NCBI RefSeq assembly: GCF_004006015.1
Contig: NZ_CP034766.1
Coordinates: 3,009,001-3,073,000 of the forward strand
Reading direction: 5' to 3'
DNA from: Rhodococcus sp. X156
GTDB lineage: Bacteria; Actinomycetota; Actinomycetes; Mycobacteriales; Mycobacteriaceae
DNA: 64,000 bases
Shown in pieces: positions 47,073 through 57,616 of the stretch. The first letter of the stretch is position 1, and every line of letters begins with the position of its first letter. The translations under genes were made by a program, and so were the position numbers. The notes under the pieces were generated by a model. It did not search any database. It was not told the origin of the DNA and saw only the letters and a program-made list of their open reading frames with translations.

Positions 47073-47100
47073 CCAGAAATGACGCTCCAGAAATGACGCT
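47073..47100. repeat. Perfect 14-base tandem duplication
   Basis: CCAGAAATGACGCT occurs twice in direct contact, immediately downstream of the tRNA-Tyr terminator hairpin. Each unit puts a short T-run (ATTTC) on the minus strand, which might aid termination. Confidence 0.9.
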
Positions 47101-47130
47101 GCGGGCCCCTCCCGGAGGAGGAACCCGCAG
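47099..47130 (-). terminator. Terminator of tRNA-Tyr
   Basis: CTGCGGGTTCCTCC and GGAGGGGCCCGCAG pair over 14 positions (two G-U) around a TCCG loop, starting 12 bases after the tRNA. The tandem repeat with short T-runs follows. Confidence 0.75.
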
Positions 47131-47141
47131 GTCAGACATGG

Positions 47142-47223
47142 TGGCAGGTGTAGGGTTCGAACCTACGTAGGCGATGCCGGCGGATTTACAGTCCGCTCCC
47201 TTTGGCCACTCGGGCAACCTGCC
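47142..47223 (-). tRNA. tRNA-Tyr (GTA anticodon)
   Basis: This 82-base class II tRNA has acceptor GGCAGGT/ACCTGCC, anticodon loop ACTGTAAATC (GTA), a long variable arm and T-arm GGTTCGAACC. The bases after the discriminator A read CCA, so the 3' CCA is encoded here (47139-47141), unlike the other three tRNAs of the window. Confidence 0.95.
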
Positions 47224-47396
47224 GTAACACTTCCTCTCCGCGACGCCGGCACTGGTCCGGGTCCCGCTTCAAGGGGTGCGCAAGGCAGACTACTAGACCT
47301 CGGTACGGGTCCGCCGCACCGGGGTAGGTAGTGCCAGTGCCGGCTCCGCGGGAGGTCCTCCCACGGCAGCCCAGTCGCTCGAGTGAGGAGCCCTTC

Positions 47397-47888
47397 ATGG
47401 CCGATGCGTCCTTCGACGTGGTGAGCAAGGTCGACCGCCAGGAGGTGGACAACGCGCTGAACCAGGCGGCCAAGGAGCTGTCCCAGCGCTTCGACTTCCG
47501 CAACACCGGCGCCGGCATCGAGTGGGCCGGCGACGAGGCCATCACCATCACCGCGAGCACCGAGGACCGGGTCAACGCCGCCCTGGAGGTGTTCATCGAG
47601 AAGCTGGTGCGTCGCGGCATCTCCATGAAGGCCTTCGACGCCGGCGAGCCCACCGCGTCGGGCAAGACCTTCAAGATCACCGGCAAGCTGGTCGAGGGCA
47701 TCGACAACGAGCACGCCAAGAAGATCACCAAGGCCATTCGCGACTCCGGCCTGAAGAACGTGCAGGCGCGCATCCAGGGTGACGAGCTGCGGGTGAGCGG
47801 CAAGAAGCGCGACGACCTGCAGGCCGTCATCGCGCTGCTCAAGGACGGAGACTTCGGCGTCGCCCTGCAGTTCGTGAACTACCGATGA
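47397..47888 (+). CDS. YajQ family nucleotide-binding protein
   Basis: This 163-residue protein of the UPF0234/YajQ family consists of two ferredoxin-like folds. Members bind RNA or nucleotides, in one plant pathogen cyclic di-GMP; the role in actinobacteria is not settled. The ATG at 47397 follows GAGGAG, and the N-terminus [20 protein letters not shown] and C-terminus [12 protein letters not shown] are typical. Its stop overlaps the rmlA start (ATGA), so the two are coupled. Confidence 0.93.
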   Translation: MADASFDVVSKVDRQEVDNALNQAAKELSQRFDFRNTGAGIEWAGDEAITITASTEDRVNAALEVFIEKLVRRGISMKAFDAGEPTASGKTFKITGKLVEGIDNEHAKKITKAIRDSGLKNVQARIQGDELRVSGKKRDDLQAVIALLKDGDFGVALQFVNYR

Positions 47889-48771
47889 AGGGGATCGTGC
47901 TGGCGGGGGCAGCGGCACCCGGCTGCACCCGATCACGCAGGCGGTGAGCAAGCAGCTGCTGCCGGTCTACGACAAGCCGATGATCTACTACCCGCTGTCG
48001 GTGCTGATGCTCGCCGGCATCCGCGAGGTGCTGATCATCTCCACCCCGCACGACCTGCCGATGTTCCGGCGACTGCTGGGCGACGGCTCGCAGTGGGGCA
48101 TGGACCTGTCCTACGCCGAGCAGGCTGCGCCCAACGGGCTGGCCGAGGCCTTCATCATCGGCGCCAACCACATCGGCAGCGACGACGTGGCACTGGTGCT
48201 GGGCGACAACATCTTCTACGGCCACGGCTTCTCCGGAAAGCTCCGCGAGCACACCGCGGGCCTGGACGGCTGCGTGCTGTTCGGCTACCCGGTGCGCGAC
48301 CCCGAGCGCTACGGCGTCGGGGAGATCGACGCGGACGGCACGTTGCTCTCCATCGAGGAGAAGCCGGCGAAGCCCAAGTCCAACCACGCCATCACCGGCC
48401 TGTACTTCTACGACGGCGACGTGGTGGACATCGCCAGCGGGCTGCGGCCGTCGCCGCGCGGCGAGCTGGAGATCACCGACGTCAACCTGCACTACCTGGC
48501 CAAGGGCAAGGCCCGGCTGGTGGACCTGGGTCGCGGCTTCGCCTGGCTGGACACCGGCACGCACGACTCCCTGCTGGAGGCCGGCCAGTACGTCCAGGTG
48601 ATCGAGCACCGTCAGGGCATCCGGGTGGCGTGCCTGGAGGAGGTCGCGCTGCGGATGGGCTTCATCGACGCCGACGCGTGCATGGCCCTGGGCAGCGCGC
48701 TGGCCAAGTCCGGCTACGGCCAGTACGTCATGCAGGTCGCCCAGTCCTTCGGGGCGACCCAGCCGGCCTAG
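47885..48771 (+). CDS. rmlA: Glucose-1-phosphate thymidylyltransferase, with an apparent one-base deletion
   Basis: RmlA makes dTDP-glucose, the first step to dTDP-rhamnose, which joins arabinogalactan to peptidoglycan in related actinobacteria. The start ATG at 47885 overlaps the yajQ stop. The frame reads MKGIVLAGA and then fails: the run at 47905-47909 has five G where six would restore [14 protein letters not shown] with the nucleotide-binding motif. With one G added the protein is 295 residues, the family length, with [21 protein letters not shown] and EEKPAKPKS in place. The rest of the frame from 47944 is intact, so I favour a sequencing error. It converges on htpX with an 18-base gap. 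Confidence 0.92.
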
Positions 48772-48789
48772 GGCCGCCGGGCGCCAGCC

Positions 48790-49655
48790 TCAGGGCAGCT
48801 GCTTGCCCGCCATCCGCTGCAGTCGCTCGATGCGCTCCGCGATGGGCGGGTGGGTGGAGAACAGCCGTGCCGCCCGGTCGCCCACCCGGAACGGGTTGGC
48901 GATCATCAGGTGAGACTGGCTGGTGAGCGCGGGCTCGGGCGGCAGGGGGCCGCCTGGGTGCCCAGCTCCAGCTTGCGCAGGGCCGAGGCCAGGGCCAGCG
49001 GGTCGCCGGTGAGCTCGGCGCCGGAGGCGTCGGCCTGGTACTCCCGGGAGCGCGACACCGCCATCTGCACCACGCCGGCGGCGATGGGGCCGAGCAGCGA
49101 CACCAGGATCATCACCAGCGGGTTGGGGCGGTTGCCGCCGTTGCCGCCGAAGAAGCTGGAGAACATCGCCATGTTGGCCAGCCCGGTGATGACCGAGGCC
49201 AGCGCGCCGGCCACCGAGGAGATGAGGATGTCGCGGTTGTACACGTGCGACAGCTCGTGGCCCAGCACTGCTCGCAGCTCCCGGTCGTCGAGCAGCTGCA
49301 GGATCCCGGTGGTGCAGCAGACCGCGGCGTGCCGGGGGTTGCGGCCGGTGGCGAACGCGTTGGGTGCCACGGTGGGGCTGACGTAGAGCCGCGGCATCGG
49401 CTGGTGCGCCACGGTGGCGAGCTCGCGGACGATGGCGTACATCCGCGGCTGCTCCGCCTCGGTGACCGGCCGGGCGTGCATGGCCTTGAGCGCCAGGGTG
49501 TCGCTGCGGAAGTAGACGTAGGCGTTCATTCCCACCGCGAACACCACCGCGACGAGCAGCGCGGTGCGGCCGAAGAGCCCGCCGACCAGCACGATGAGCG
49601 CGGACATCGCACCCAGCAGCAGGGCCGTCTTCAGTCCGTTGGCGTGCCGGTGCAT
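48790..49655 (-). CDS. htpX: Zinc metalloprotease HtpX, with an apparent one-base deletion
   Basis: HtpX is a membrane M48 protease that removes misfolded membrane proteins. The ATG at 49655 begins [17 protein letters not shown], with two N-terminal membrane segments; the zinc motif HELSH and the downstream Glu in [10 protein letters not shown] are present. At 48945-48949 the coding strand has five C where six are expected. As read, the frame leaves the family sequence after LELGTQAAP; with one C added it continues to the typical [16 protein letters not shown] and stops at 48790, 288 residues. A sequencing indel is likely. It lies 65 bases after nuoI on the same strand. Confidence 0.92.
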
Positions 49656-49720
49656 CCTGCCCAGTCCCTCCGTGTCCCCATGTCTTGCTTGCTCACCACG
49701 ACAACGCCGGGTCGCAGGCG

Positions 49721-50095
49721 TCAGTTCCCTGGTGGGGGCACCTGCGCCACCAGCTCGGCCAGCACGTCGCGCTCGGCCACCAGCTCCACCACGGCGGCGC
49801 TGCCCGCGGGGTCGACGCCGGGATAGTCGTGCGCCGGCGACCAGTGCAGCGCGTCGAACGGGCACGCGTCCACGCAGATGCCGCAGTACATGCACTGCCC
49901 GTAGTCGATGGCGAAGCGTTCCAGCACCGGCCGGGCCCGCGCCCGGGAGCGGCCGGCGGCGTCGCGGTCGGGCTGCTCGGTGCTGGACTCGATGTGGATG
50001 CACCAGTCGGGGCACTCGCGGGCGCAGATCATGCAGCTGGTGCAGTTCTCCGCCAGCAGCGCGATGACCCCGCGGGCACGATCGGGCACGGTCAC
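49721..50095 (-). CDS. nuoI: NADH-quinone oxidoreductase subunit I-like ferredoxin
   Basis: This 124-residue protein has two 4Fe-4S motifs, [12 protein letters not shown] and [12 protein letters not shown], in the NuoI arrangement, with a short N-terminus and a C-terminal helix. NuoI carries electrons between the peripheral arm and the quinone site. GTG at 50095 overlaps the nuoC stop. It is the last gene of the nuoB-C-I set and is well separated from nuoKLMN at the right end of the window. Confidence 0.85.
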   Translation of the reverse strand: MTVPDRARGVIALLAENCTSCMICARECPDWCIHIESSTEQPDRDAAGRSRARARPVLERFAIDYGQCMYCGICVDACPFDALHWSPAHDYPGVDPAGSAAVVELVAERDVLAELVAQVPPPGN

Positions 50096-50679
50096 TGCTG
50101 CTCCTCCCCGGGCTGCTCCCACTGCTGCCCCGGCACACCAGGGGCGCTGGCCCGACGGCGGCCGGCCGACGTGGGCGCGGCACCCTCCCCCGGCTCCATC
50201 CGGCCCGGCCACGGCCGCACTCCGCGCGAGGCGAGCACGGTGTCCTTGCGCAGCGGGTGCAGGCCGGCGCCGGGGGCCAGCAGCAGCGGTCGCAGGTCCG
50301 GGTGCCCGGTGACCTCCAGGCCGGCCATCTCCGCGGCCTCCCGCTCGTGCCACGCCGCGCCGGCCCACACGCCGGTGATGCTGGGCAGCTCACCGTCGAC
50401 GGCCACCGTGGTGCGCACCAGCAGCCCGCGGCACCCGGCCGGCACCACCACGTGCGCGGTCACCTCCCAGCTCGCACCGCTGCCGCCGGGCCCGCCGGCG
50501 TCGTGCACGGCGAGGTGGTCGAACATGCTGCAGCCCAGCTCGTCGCGGGCGACGGTGGCGGCCCGCACCCACTCCGGCAGCGGCACCTGCGCGGTGTGCT
50601 GGTCGAAGGACTCGGTCACCTCGCCGACGCCCAGCGCCTGCACCAGGGCGCGCGCCAGCCCGGCGTCACCGACGCTCAC
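50092..50679 (-). CDS. nuoC: NADH-quinone oxidoreductase subunit C-like protein
   Basis: This 195-residue protein shows the NuoC signature [20 protein letters not shown] and the C-terminal LHPLRKD. The first 60 residues are less clear. NuoC helps build the quinone-reducing arm. GTG at 50679 overlaps the nuoB stop, and its stop overlaps nuoI, so B, C and I are translated as a unit. No nuoD follows. Confidence 0.8.
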   Translation of the reverse strand: MSVGDAGLARALVQALGVGEVTESFDQHTAQVPLPEWVRAATVARDELGCSMFDHLAVHDAGGPGGSGASWEVTAHVVVPAGCRGLLVRTTVAVDGELPSITGVWAGAAWHEREAAEMAGLEVTGHPDLRPLLLAPGAGLHPLRKDTVLASRGVRPWPGRMEPGEGAAPTSAGRRRASAPGVPGQQWEQPGEEQQ

Positions 50680-51107
50680 GCCGCCGCCCGCTCCGCGAGG
50701 ACCACCGGCGCCAGGGCACGCAGCCCGTCGAGCACCGCCTCCGGCCGGGGCGGGCAGCCGGGCACCGAGACGTGCACCGGCACCAGCTGGTCCACGCCCT
50801 TGGTGACGCTGTAGGAGTCCCAGTACGGACCACCGGTGGCGCAGCACGCCCCGATGGATACCACGTAGCGAGGTTCGGGCAGCCGCTCGTAGGCCGCGCG
50901 CACGGCGCCGGCCAGCACGTCGGTGACGGTCCCGGACACCACCAGCACCTGTGCGGTGGGCGCACCGGGCGGCGGCTCGGCCTGGGTGAGCGGGGTGCGG
51001 GAGCCGTCCTGCAGGGCCGCCATCACCTCCACCCCGCAGCAGGCCAGGCCCAGGTCGAGCACCTGCACCGTGAGCGCCACGCCTGCCACCTCGACCGTTG
51101 TCTGCAC
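50676..51107 (-). CDS. nuoB: NADH-quinone oxidoreductase subunit B-like protein
   Basis: This 143-residue protein keeps the four N2-cluster cysteines: [19 protein letters not shown] and [10 protein letters not shown]. It is shorter than usual NuoB at the N-terminus, and only 69 bases separate its GTG start at 51107 from the divergent enoyl-CoA hydratase, so a longer N-terminus is not possible. NuoB hands electrons to quinone. It heads the nuoB-C-I set. Confidence 0.82.
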   Translation of the reverse strand: MQTTVEVAGVALTVQVLDLGLACCGVEVMAALQDGSRTPLTQAEPPPGAPTAQVLVVSGTVTDVLAGAVRAAYERLPEPRYVVSIGACCATGGPYWDSYSVTKGVDQLVPVHVSVPGCPPRPEAVLDGLRALAPVVLAERAAA

Positions 51108-51176
51108 AGCGCCGAGAGTAGTGGAGCCGCGGCGCAGGTCCCTGGCGCGCGGGTGCCCGGCTGGCAGGATGCAGCC

Positions 51177-51971
51177 ATGAGCCAGCCGAGCCCCAGCGTC
51201 GGGGTGCACACCGAGGTCTCCGACCGCGTCGCGGTGATCACCGTGAGCGACCCCGAGCGGCGCAACGCCCTCACCCTGCAGCTGTCCGAGGACCTGGCCG
51301 CGGCGGTGCAGGCCTGCGAGGCCGACGAGGACGTGCACGCCGTGGTGGTGACTGGGGCAGCACCGGCGTTCTGCGCCGGCGCGGACCTCAGCGCGCTCGG
51401 CGCGGCCAAGGAGGAAGGTCTGCGGCGCATCTACGCCGGCTTCCTGGCCGTGGCCCGGTGCACGCTGCCCACGGTGGCCGCGGTGAACGGCGCGGCCGTG
51501 GGCGCTGGGCTCAACCTCGCCCTGGCGGCCGACGTGCGCCTGGCCGGACCCCGCGCCCGCTTCGACGCACGCTTCCTGCAGCTGGGCATCCACCCCGGCG
51601 GTGGCATGACCTGGATGCTGCAGCGCGCGGTCGGTCCGGCCACGGCACGCGCCATGGTGCTCTTCGGCGAGATCTGTGACGCCGACGCCGCGGTGGCCAA
51701 CGGGCTGGCGCTGGCCCGGCACGAGGACGTGGTGGCGGCGGCGGTGCAGCTGTGCGCCGCGCCGGCGGCCGCGCCCCGCGAGCTCGTGCTGGCCACCAAG
51801 GCGACGATGCGGGCCACGGGGGTGCCGGGCGCGCTGGACACCGACCTGCACGCCACCGCGCTGGCCGCGGAGCTCGGCCCGCAGGTCTCCTCGATCACGT
51901 CCCCGGAATTCACCGCCCGCCTGGCGGCGTTGCAGCAGAAGATCAGCAGCAAATCAGCTAGGCCACAGTGA
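51177..51971 (+). CDS. Enoyl-CoA hydratase/isomerase family protein
   Basis: This 264-residue crotonase-fold protein has the oxyanion-hole segments [12 protein letters not shown] and [20 protein letters not shown]. The start is the ATG at 51177 with GGCAGGATGCAGCC upstream. It would hydrate or isomerise enoyl-CoA in fatty-acid or sterol side-chain breakdown. The catalytic Glu positions of classical hydratases are not clear from inspection, so the exact reaction is open. It is divergent from nuoB and precedes korA by 157 bases. Confidence 0.88.
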   Translation: MSQPSPSVGVHTEVSDRVAVITVSDPERRNALTLQLSEDLAAAVQACEADEDVHAVVVTGAAPAFCAGADLSALGAAKEEGLRRIYAGFLAVARCTLPTVAAVNGAAVGAGLNLALAADVRLAGPRARFDARFLQLGIHPGGGMTWMLQRAVGPATARAMVLFGEICDADAAVANGLALARHEDVVAAAVQLCAAPAAAPRELVLATKATMRATGVPGALDTDLHATALAAELGPQVSSITSPEFTARLAALQQKISSKSARPQ

Positions 51972-52128
51972 CACTGGTCACACCCGGTTGGACGGCGCGA
52001 CGGCCGTAGGATACCCAGGAGCAGCACCTTGACCGTCCCACGTATCGTCGTGGACTGGTCCAGGTGGCCGGAGAGTACCCCGGCCTCGTGCGATGCAGGA
52101 TGACGGCCCGGAAGGGGTCCCTTTCTCG

Positions 52129-54098
52129 ATGACTACCGATATCTCGACCGACACCGGTCTGCCCCGTGAGACCCGCGAGATCGACCGCGTGGTCATCCGA
52201 TTCGCCGGTGACTCCGGTGACGGCATGCAGCTGGCAGGCGACCGGTTCACCTCCGAGGCGGCAGCGTTCGGCAACGACCTGGCCACCCAGCCCAACTTCC
52301 CGGCCGAGATCCGGGCCCCCCGCGGCACCCTGGCGGGAGTCTCGAGCTTCCAGATCCACTTCGCCGACTACGACATCCTCACCGCCGGCGACCGCCCCGA
52401 CGTCCTGGTGGCGATGAACCCCGCCGCGCTCAAGGCCAACATCGGCGACCTCCCCCGCGGCGGCACGCTGATCGTCAACACCGACGAGTTCAGCAAGCGC
52501 AACCTCACCACGGCCGGCTACGCGGCCAACCCGCTGGAGACCGACGAGCTCCACGACTTCGTGGTGCACCCGGTGGCCATGGCCACGCTGACCCGCGGCG
52601 CGGTGGAGTCGACCGGGCTGTCCAAGAAGGACGCCGAGCGCGCGAAGAACATGTTCGCCCTCGGGCTGCTGTCCTGGATGTACCACCGCCCGGTGGAGGG
52701 CACCGAGGCGTTCCTGCGGGAGAAGTTCGCCAAGATCCCCGCGGTGGCCGAGGCCAACGTGCTCGCCTACAAGGCCGGCTGGAACTACGGCGAGACCACG
52801 GAGGCCTTCGCCACCACCTACAAGGTGGCTGCCGCCTCGCTGCCCAAGGGGACCTACCGCCAGGTCACCGGCAACACCGCGCTGGCCTACGGCCTGGTCG
52901 CTGCCGGCAAGCGCTCCGGCCTACCGGTGTTCCTGGGCTCCTACCCCATCACCCCGGCGTCGGACATCCTGCACGAGCTGAGCAAGCACAAGAACTTCGA
53001 CGTGACCACGCTGCAGGCCGAGGACGAGATCGCCGGCGTCGGCGCGGCGCTGGGTGCGGCCTTCGGTGGCGCGCTCGGGGTGACCACCACGTCCGGCCCC
53101 GGCCTGGCGCTCAAGAGCGAGACCATCGGCCTGGCCGTGATGACCGAGCTGCCGATGCTCATCATCGACGTCCAGCGCGGAGGCCCCTCCACGGGTCTGC
53201 CCACCAAGACCGAGCAGGCCGACCTGCTGCAGGCGATGTACGGCCGCAACGGTGAGTCGCCGGTGCCGATCGTGGCACCGCAGTCCCCCTCGGACTGCTT
53301 CGCCGCCGCCCTGGAGGCCGCGCGGATCGCGATCACCTACCGCACCCCCGTGCTGCTGCTCTCCGACGGCGCGATCGCCAACGGCTCCGAGCCGTGGGCG
53401 GTGCCCGAGGTGGACGACCTGCCCCGCATCGACCCCGCGTTCGCCGAGGCCCCCGCCGGTGGCGACGCCGCAGCCGGCGTGGGCCTGGGCAAGTCCGAGT
53501 TCGCTCCCTACGAGCGCGACCCAGAGACGCTCGCCCGCCCGTGGGCCATCCCCGGCACCGCGGGCCTGGAGCACCGCATCGGCGGCCTGGAGAAGTCCAA
53601 CGGCCCCGGCGCCATCTCCTACGACCCGGCCAACCACTCGCTGATGGTCCGGCTGCGCCAGGCCAAGATCGACGGCATCACCGTGCCCGACGTCATCGTG
53701 GACGACCCCAGCGGCGCGGCCACGACGCTGGTGCTCGGCTGGGGCAGCTCCTACGGCCCCATCGGTGCCGCTGCCCGCCGGGTGCGCAAGCTCGGCACCC
53801 CCATCGCCCAGGCGCACCTGCGCCACCTCAACCCGCTGCCGGCGAACCTCGGTGAGGTGCTCCGCCGCTACGAGCGGGTGGTTGTTCCCGAGATGAACCT
53901 CGGGCAGCTGTCCATGATGCTGCGTGCGCGCTACCTCGTGGACATCCAGCCCGTCACCAAGGTGGCCGGGCTGGCCTTCCTGGCCGAGGAGCTGCAGGAC
54001 GTGCTCCTGGAGGCCGAGGCCGGGACCCTGGCGGCGTCGGAGGCCGCCAAGAACACGGACGCGCGCGCCGCTGCCGCAACCACTGGAGAGGTTTCCGC

Positions 54099-54102
<4 letters not shown>
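52129..54102 (+). CDS. korA: 2-oxoglutarate ferredoxin oxidoreductase, subunit alpha
   Basis: This 657-residue subunit joins a gamma-type domain (FAGDSGDGMQLAGDRF, residues about 25-190) to the pyrimidine-binding alpha domain (LGSYPITPASDILHEL, then EDEIAGVGAALGAA). With KorB it converts 2-oxoglutarate to succinyl-CoA, CO2 and reduced ferredoxin. In mycobacteria KorAB supports growth on fatty acids. I set the start at ATG 52129; an in-frame ATG at 52093 is possible. It overlaps korB by four bases. Confidence 0.95.
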
Positions 54103-55169
<1,067 letters not shown>

Positions 55170-55195
55170 CAGCCCGACCACCCCGCACCACCCTG

Positions 55196-55227
55196 GACCG
55201 GCCCCCTCGTGGGGCCGGTCTATTTTT
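55196..55227 (+). terminator. Intrinsic terminator of korAB
   Basis: GACCGGCCCC and GGGGCCGGTC form a 10-bp stem with a 5-base loop, followed by TATTTTT. It is the only hairpin in the window with a textbook T-run. Confidence 0.92.
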
Positions 55228-55233
55228 GTCCTG

Positions 55234-56181
55234 GTGAGCCACGACCAGCCCCGACCCGCGCGCACGGCGGCCCAGACTGGGCTCCTCATGGGGTTCGGCG
55301 CCTACGGGATGTGGGGGCTGTTCCCAGCCTTCTTCCCGCTGCTCAAGCCCGCGGGCGCGGTGGAGATCCTCGCGCACCGGATGGTGTGGACGCTGGTGTT
55401 CATGCTGGGGCTGCTGGCCCTGACCGGGCGGCTGGCCCGGCTGCGGGGCATCCCGGCCCGCACCTGGCTGATGGCCGCGGCCGCCTCGGTGCTGATCGCG
55501 GTGAACTGGGGCACCTACATCTACGCGGTGAACTCCGACCACGTGGTGGAGGCGGCGCTGGGGTACTTCATCAACCCGCTGCTGAGCGTGCTGCTGGGTG
55601 TGGTGGTGCTGCGGGAGCGGCTGCGTCGCTGGCAGCTGGTGGCGCTGCTGGTGGCCCTGTCGGCGGTGGTGGTGCTCACGGTGGCCTACGGGCGGCCGCC
55701 GTTCATCGCGCTCACCCTGGCCTGCTCCTTCGGCCTGTACGGGCTGGTGAAGAAGACCATCAGGCTGGATCCGCGCACCAGCCTCACCGCGGAGGGCATC
55801 GTGGTGGCGCCGCTCGCGGTCGGCTACCTGGTGTGGCTGCAGGTCAGCGGAGAGTCCACCTTCACCACGCACGGGGCGGGCCACGCGCTGCTGCTGGTCA
55901 CCGCCGGGGTCGTCACCGCCCTGCCGCTGCTGCTCTTCGGCGGCGCTGCCCAGCGGGTGCCGCTGGTGACCATCGGCATGCTGCAGTACCTCACCCCGGT
56001 GCTGCAGCTGTGCTGGGGACTGCTGGTGGTGCACGAGACGATGCCCGCCTCGCGGTGGGCCGGGTTCGTCATCATCTGGGTGGCGCTGGCGATCTTCACC
56101 GCCGACGCCGTGGTCACGGCCAGGCGGTCAGCGAGATCGCGGTCAGCACCAGCTCTGGCGACGTCGTCCATCGTCCCCTGA
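55234..56181 (+). CDS. rarD: EamA/RarD family transporter
   Basis: This 315-residue membrane protein has about ten hydrophobic segments and the RarD-type N-terminus (GFGAYGMWGLFPAFFPLLKP) and central AVNWGTYIYAVNSDHVVEAALGY-like segment. RarD homologs are linked to chloramphenicol resistance or metabolite export; the substrate here is unknown. GTG at 55234 lies just after the korAB terminator. Its end overlaps the convergent pptT gene by 68 bases. Confidence 0.88.
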   Translation: MSHDQPRPARTAAQTGLLMGFGAYGMWGLFPAFFPLLKPAGAVEILAHRMVWTLVFMLGLLALTGRLARLRGIPARTWLMAAAASVLIAVNWGTYIYAVNSDHVVEAALGYFINPLLSVLLGVVVLRERLRRWQLVALLVALSAVVVLTVAYGRPPFIALTLACSFGLYGLVKKTIRLDPRTSLTAEGIVVAPLAVGYLVWLQVSGESTFTTHGAGHALLLVTAGVVTALPLLLFGGAAQRVPLVTIGMLQYLTPVLQLCWGLLVVHETMPASRWAGFVIIWVALAIFTADAVVTARRSARSRSAPALATSSIVP

Positions 56182-56767
56182 GCTCGGTGAGCGGCACGCC
56201 GTCCACCACCGGGCCGGGCACCAGCAGCCGGGTGGTGAAGGTGCCCGCGGCCGGGTCGATGCTGATGTGGGCGTCCTCGAAGCCCAGCCAGCGGCCCGTG
56301 AGCGGGAACCAGACCTTGTAGGTGCTCTCCTTGGCGCTGAACAGCAGCTTGTCCCAGTGCACCCCCGGCGGCGCCTGCGCCAGCCACTCGCGCTCGACGG
56401 GCAGGCTGATCACGTCCAGCACGCCGTCGGGCAGCGGCCCGTGCGGCTCGGCGTCGATGCCCACGCCGTGCACGTGGGCGGCCAGCGCCACCGCGGCGCC
56501 GCGGTAGCCCTCGCAGTGGGTCATGCTGCCCACCACCCCCGCCGGCCACTGGGGCGCGCCGCGGTCACCGGGCAGGATCGCCGCGGCCGGCACCCCGAGC
56601 TGGGCCATCGCCTGGCGGGCGCACCAGCGCACGTCGGCGAAGTCGCGCCGACGGCGCTGCACCGCTCGCTCGATCCGCTCGCGCTCGGTGGGGAACAGCT
56701 CGCGCTCGGGGGGTGGGCCGAAGGTCTCCTGGGTGGCGACCGCGGCGTCGACGATGCGCTCGATCAC
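56114..56767 (-). CDS. pptT: 4'-phosphopantetheinyl transferase PptT
   Basis: This 217-residue Sfp/EntD-type enzyme transfers the phosphopantetheine arm of CoA to carrier proteins. Motifs are VRWCARQAM, GVVGSMTHCEGYRGAAV, the metal site VGIDAEPH and LLFSAKESTYKVWFPLTGRW. It closely follows M. tuberculosis PptT over its whole length. The start is GTG 56767, overlapping the stop of the upstream phosphoesterase (GTGA). The NRPS carrier domains at the left end are likely substrates. Its 3' end overlaps rarD. Confidence 0.95.
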   Translation of the reverse strand: MIERIVDAAVATQETFGPPPERELFPTERERIERAVQRRRRDFADVRWCARQAMAQLGVPAAAILPGDRGAPQWPAGVVGSMTHCEGYRGAAVALAAHVHGVGIDAEPHGPLPDGVLDVISLPVEREWLAQAPPGVHWDKLLFSAKESTYKVWFPLTGRWLGFEDAHISIDPAAGTFTTRLLVPGPVVDGVPLTELRGRWTTSPELVLTAISLTAWP

Positions 56768-57609
56768 GGCGGCGGCGGCAGGATCTGGCGCAGCACCCCG
56801 GGCTGGGCGGAGCGGCGCTTCCACTCCCGCGGGTAGCCCAGCGAGACCTCCTCGAAGCGCACGCCGTCGTAGTGGGTAGTGCGCGGGATGTGCAGGTGCC
56901 CGTAGACCATGGCCACCGCCCCGAAGCGGGTGTGCCAGTCGGCGGTCAGCTCGGTGCCGCACCACTGCGCGAACTCCGGGTAGCGCAGCACGTCGGTGGG
57001 GGTGCGCACCAGCGGCCAGTGGTTGACCAGCACCACCGGGTTGGTCACCGCGGCCAGCCGGCGCTCGGTCACCGCGACCCGCTCGCGGCACCAGTCGTCG
57101 ATGCCCGCGTGCGGGTCGGGGTGCAGCAGGAACTCGTCGGAGCACACCACGCCGGTGGAGTGGGCGTAGGCCAGCGCCTCCTCCTTGGTGGAGGTGCCGG
57201 CCGGCCGGAAGGTGTAGTCGTAGAGCAGGAACAGCGGAGCCACCGTCACCGGCCCGTCCGGCCCGCGCCACACCGGGTACGGGTCCTCCGGGGTGAGCAC
57301 CCCCAGGCTGCGGCACAGCGCCACCAGGTGGTCGTAGCGGGCCTGGCCCCGCAGCCCGGCCCCGTCGCCGCGCTGGGTGGTCCACAGCTCGTGGTTGCCC
57401 GGCACCCACACCACCCGGCGGAAGCGGTCGGTGAGCAGCCGCAGCGCCCAGGCGATGTCGTCCACCCGGTCGGCCACGTCGCCGACCACCAGCAGCCAGT
57501 CCTGCTCCCCCACCGGGCGCAGGCTCTCCAGCACCGCCTTGTTGTCGGCGTGCCCGACGTGCAGGTCGCTGATCGCCCAGACGGTGCTGGGCGCGGCGGC
57601 CAGGCTCAC
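56764..57609 (-). CDS. Metallophosphoesterase, PptH-like
   Basis: This 281-residue calcineurin-type phosphoesterase shows the metal motifs SDLHVGH, GDVADR, GNHE, NHWP and GHLH. In M. tuberculosis the gene next to pptT encodes PptH, which removes phosphopantetheine from carrier proteins. The same order and the coupled GTGA overlap suggest the same role here. The activity itself is inference. It starts seven bases after the polyprenyl synthase gene. Confidence 0.85.
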   Translation of the reverse strand: MSLAAAPSTVWAISDLHVGHADNKAVLESLRPVGEQDWLLVVGDVADRVDDIAWALRLLTDRFRRVVWVPGNHELWTTQRGDGAGLRGQARYDHLVALCRSLGVLTPEDPYPVWRGPDGPVTVAPLFLLYDYTFRPAGTSTKEEALAYAHSTGVVCSDEFLLHPDPHAGIDDWCRERVAVTERRLAAVTNPVVLVNHWPLVRTPTDVLRYPEFAQWCGTELTADWHTRFGAVAMVYGHLHIPRTTHYDGVRFEEVSLGYPREWKRRSAQPGVLRQILPPPP

Positions 57610-57616
57610 CCGCCCG

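Noticed and set aside
51968-51981. GTGAC-actg-GTCAC after the enoyl-CoA hydratase as an operator of korAB
   Set aside because: It overlaps the hydratase stop codon and is too short to separate from chance in this composition.
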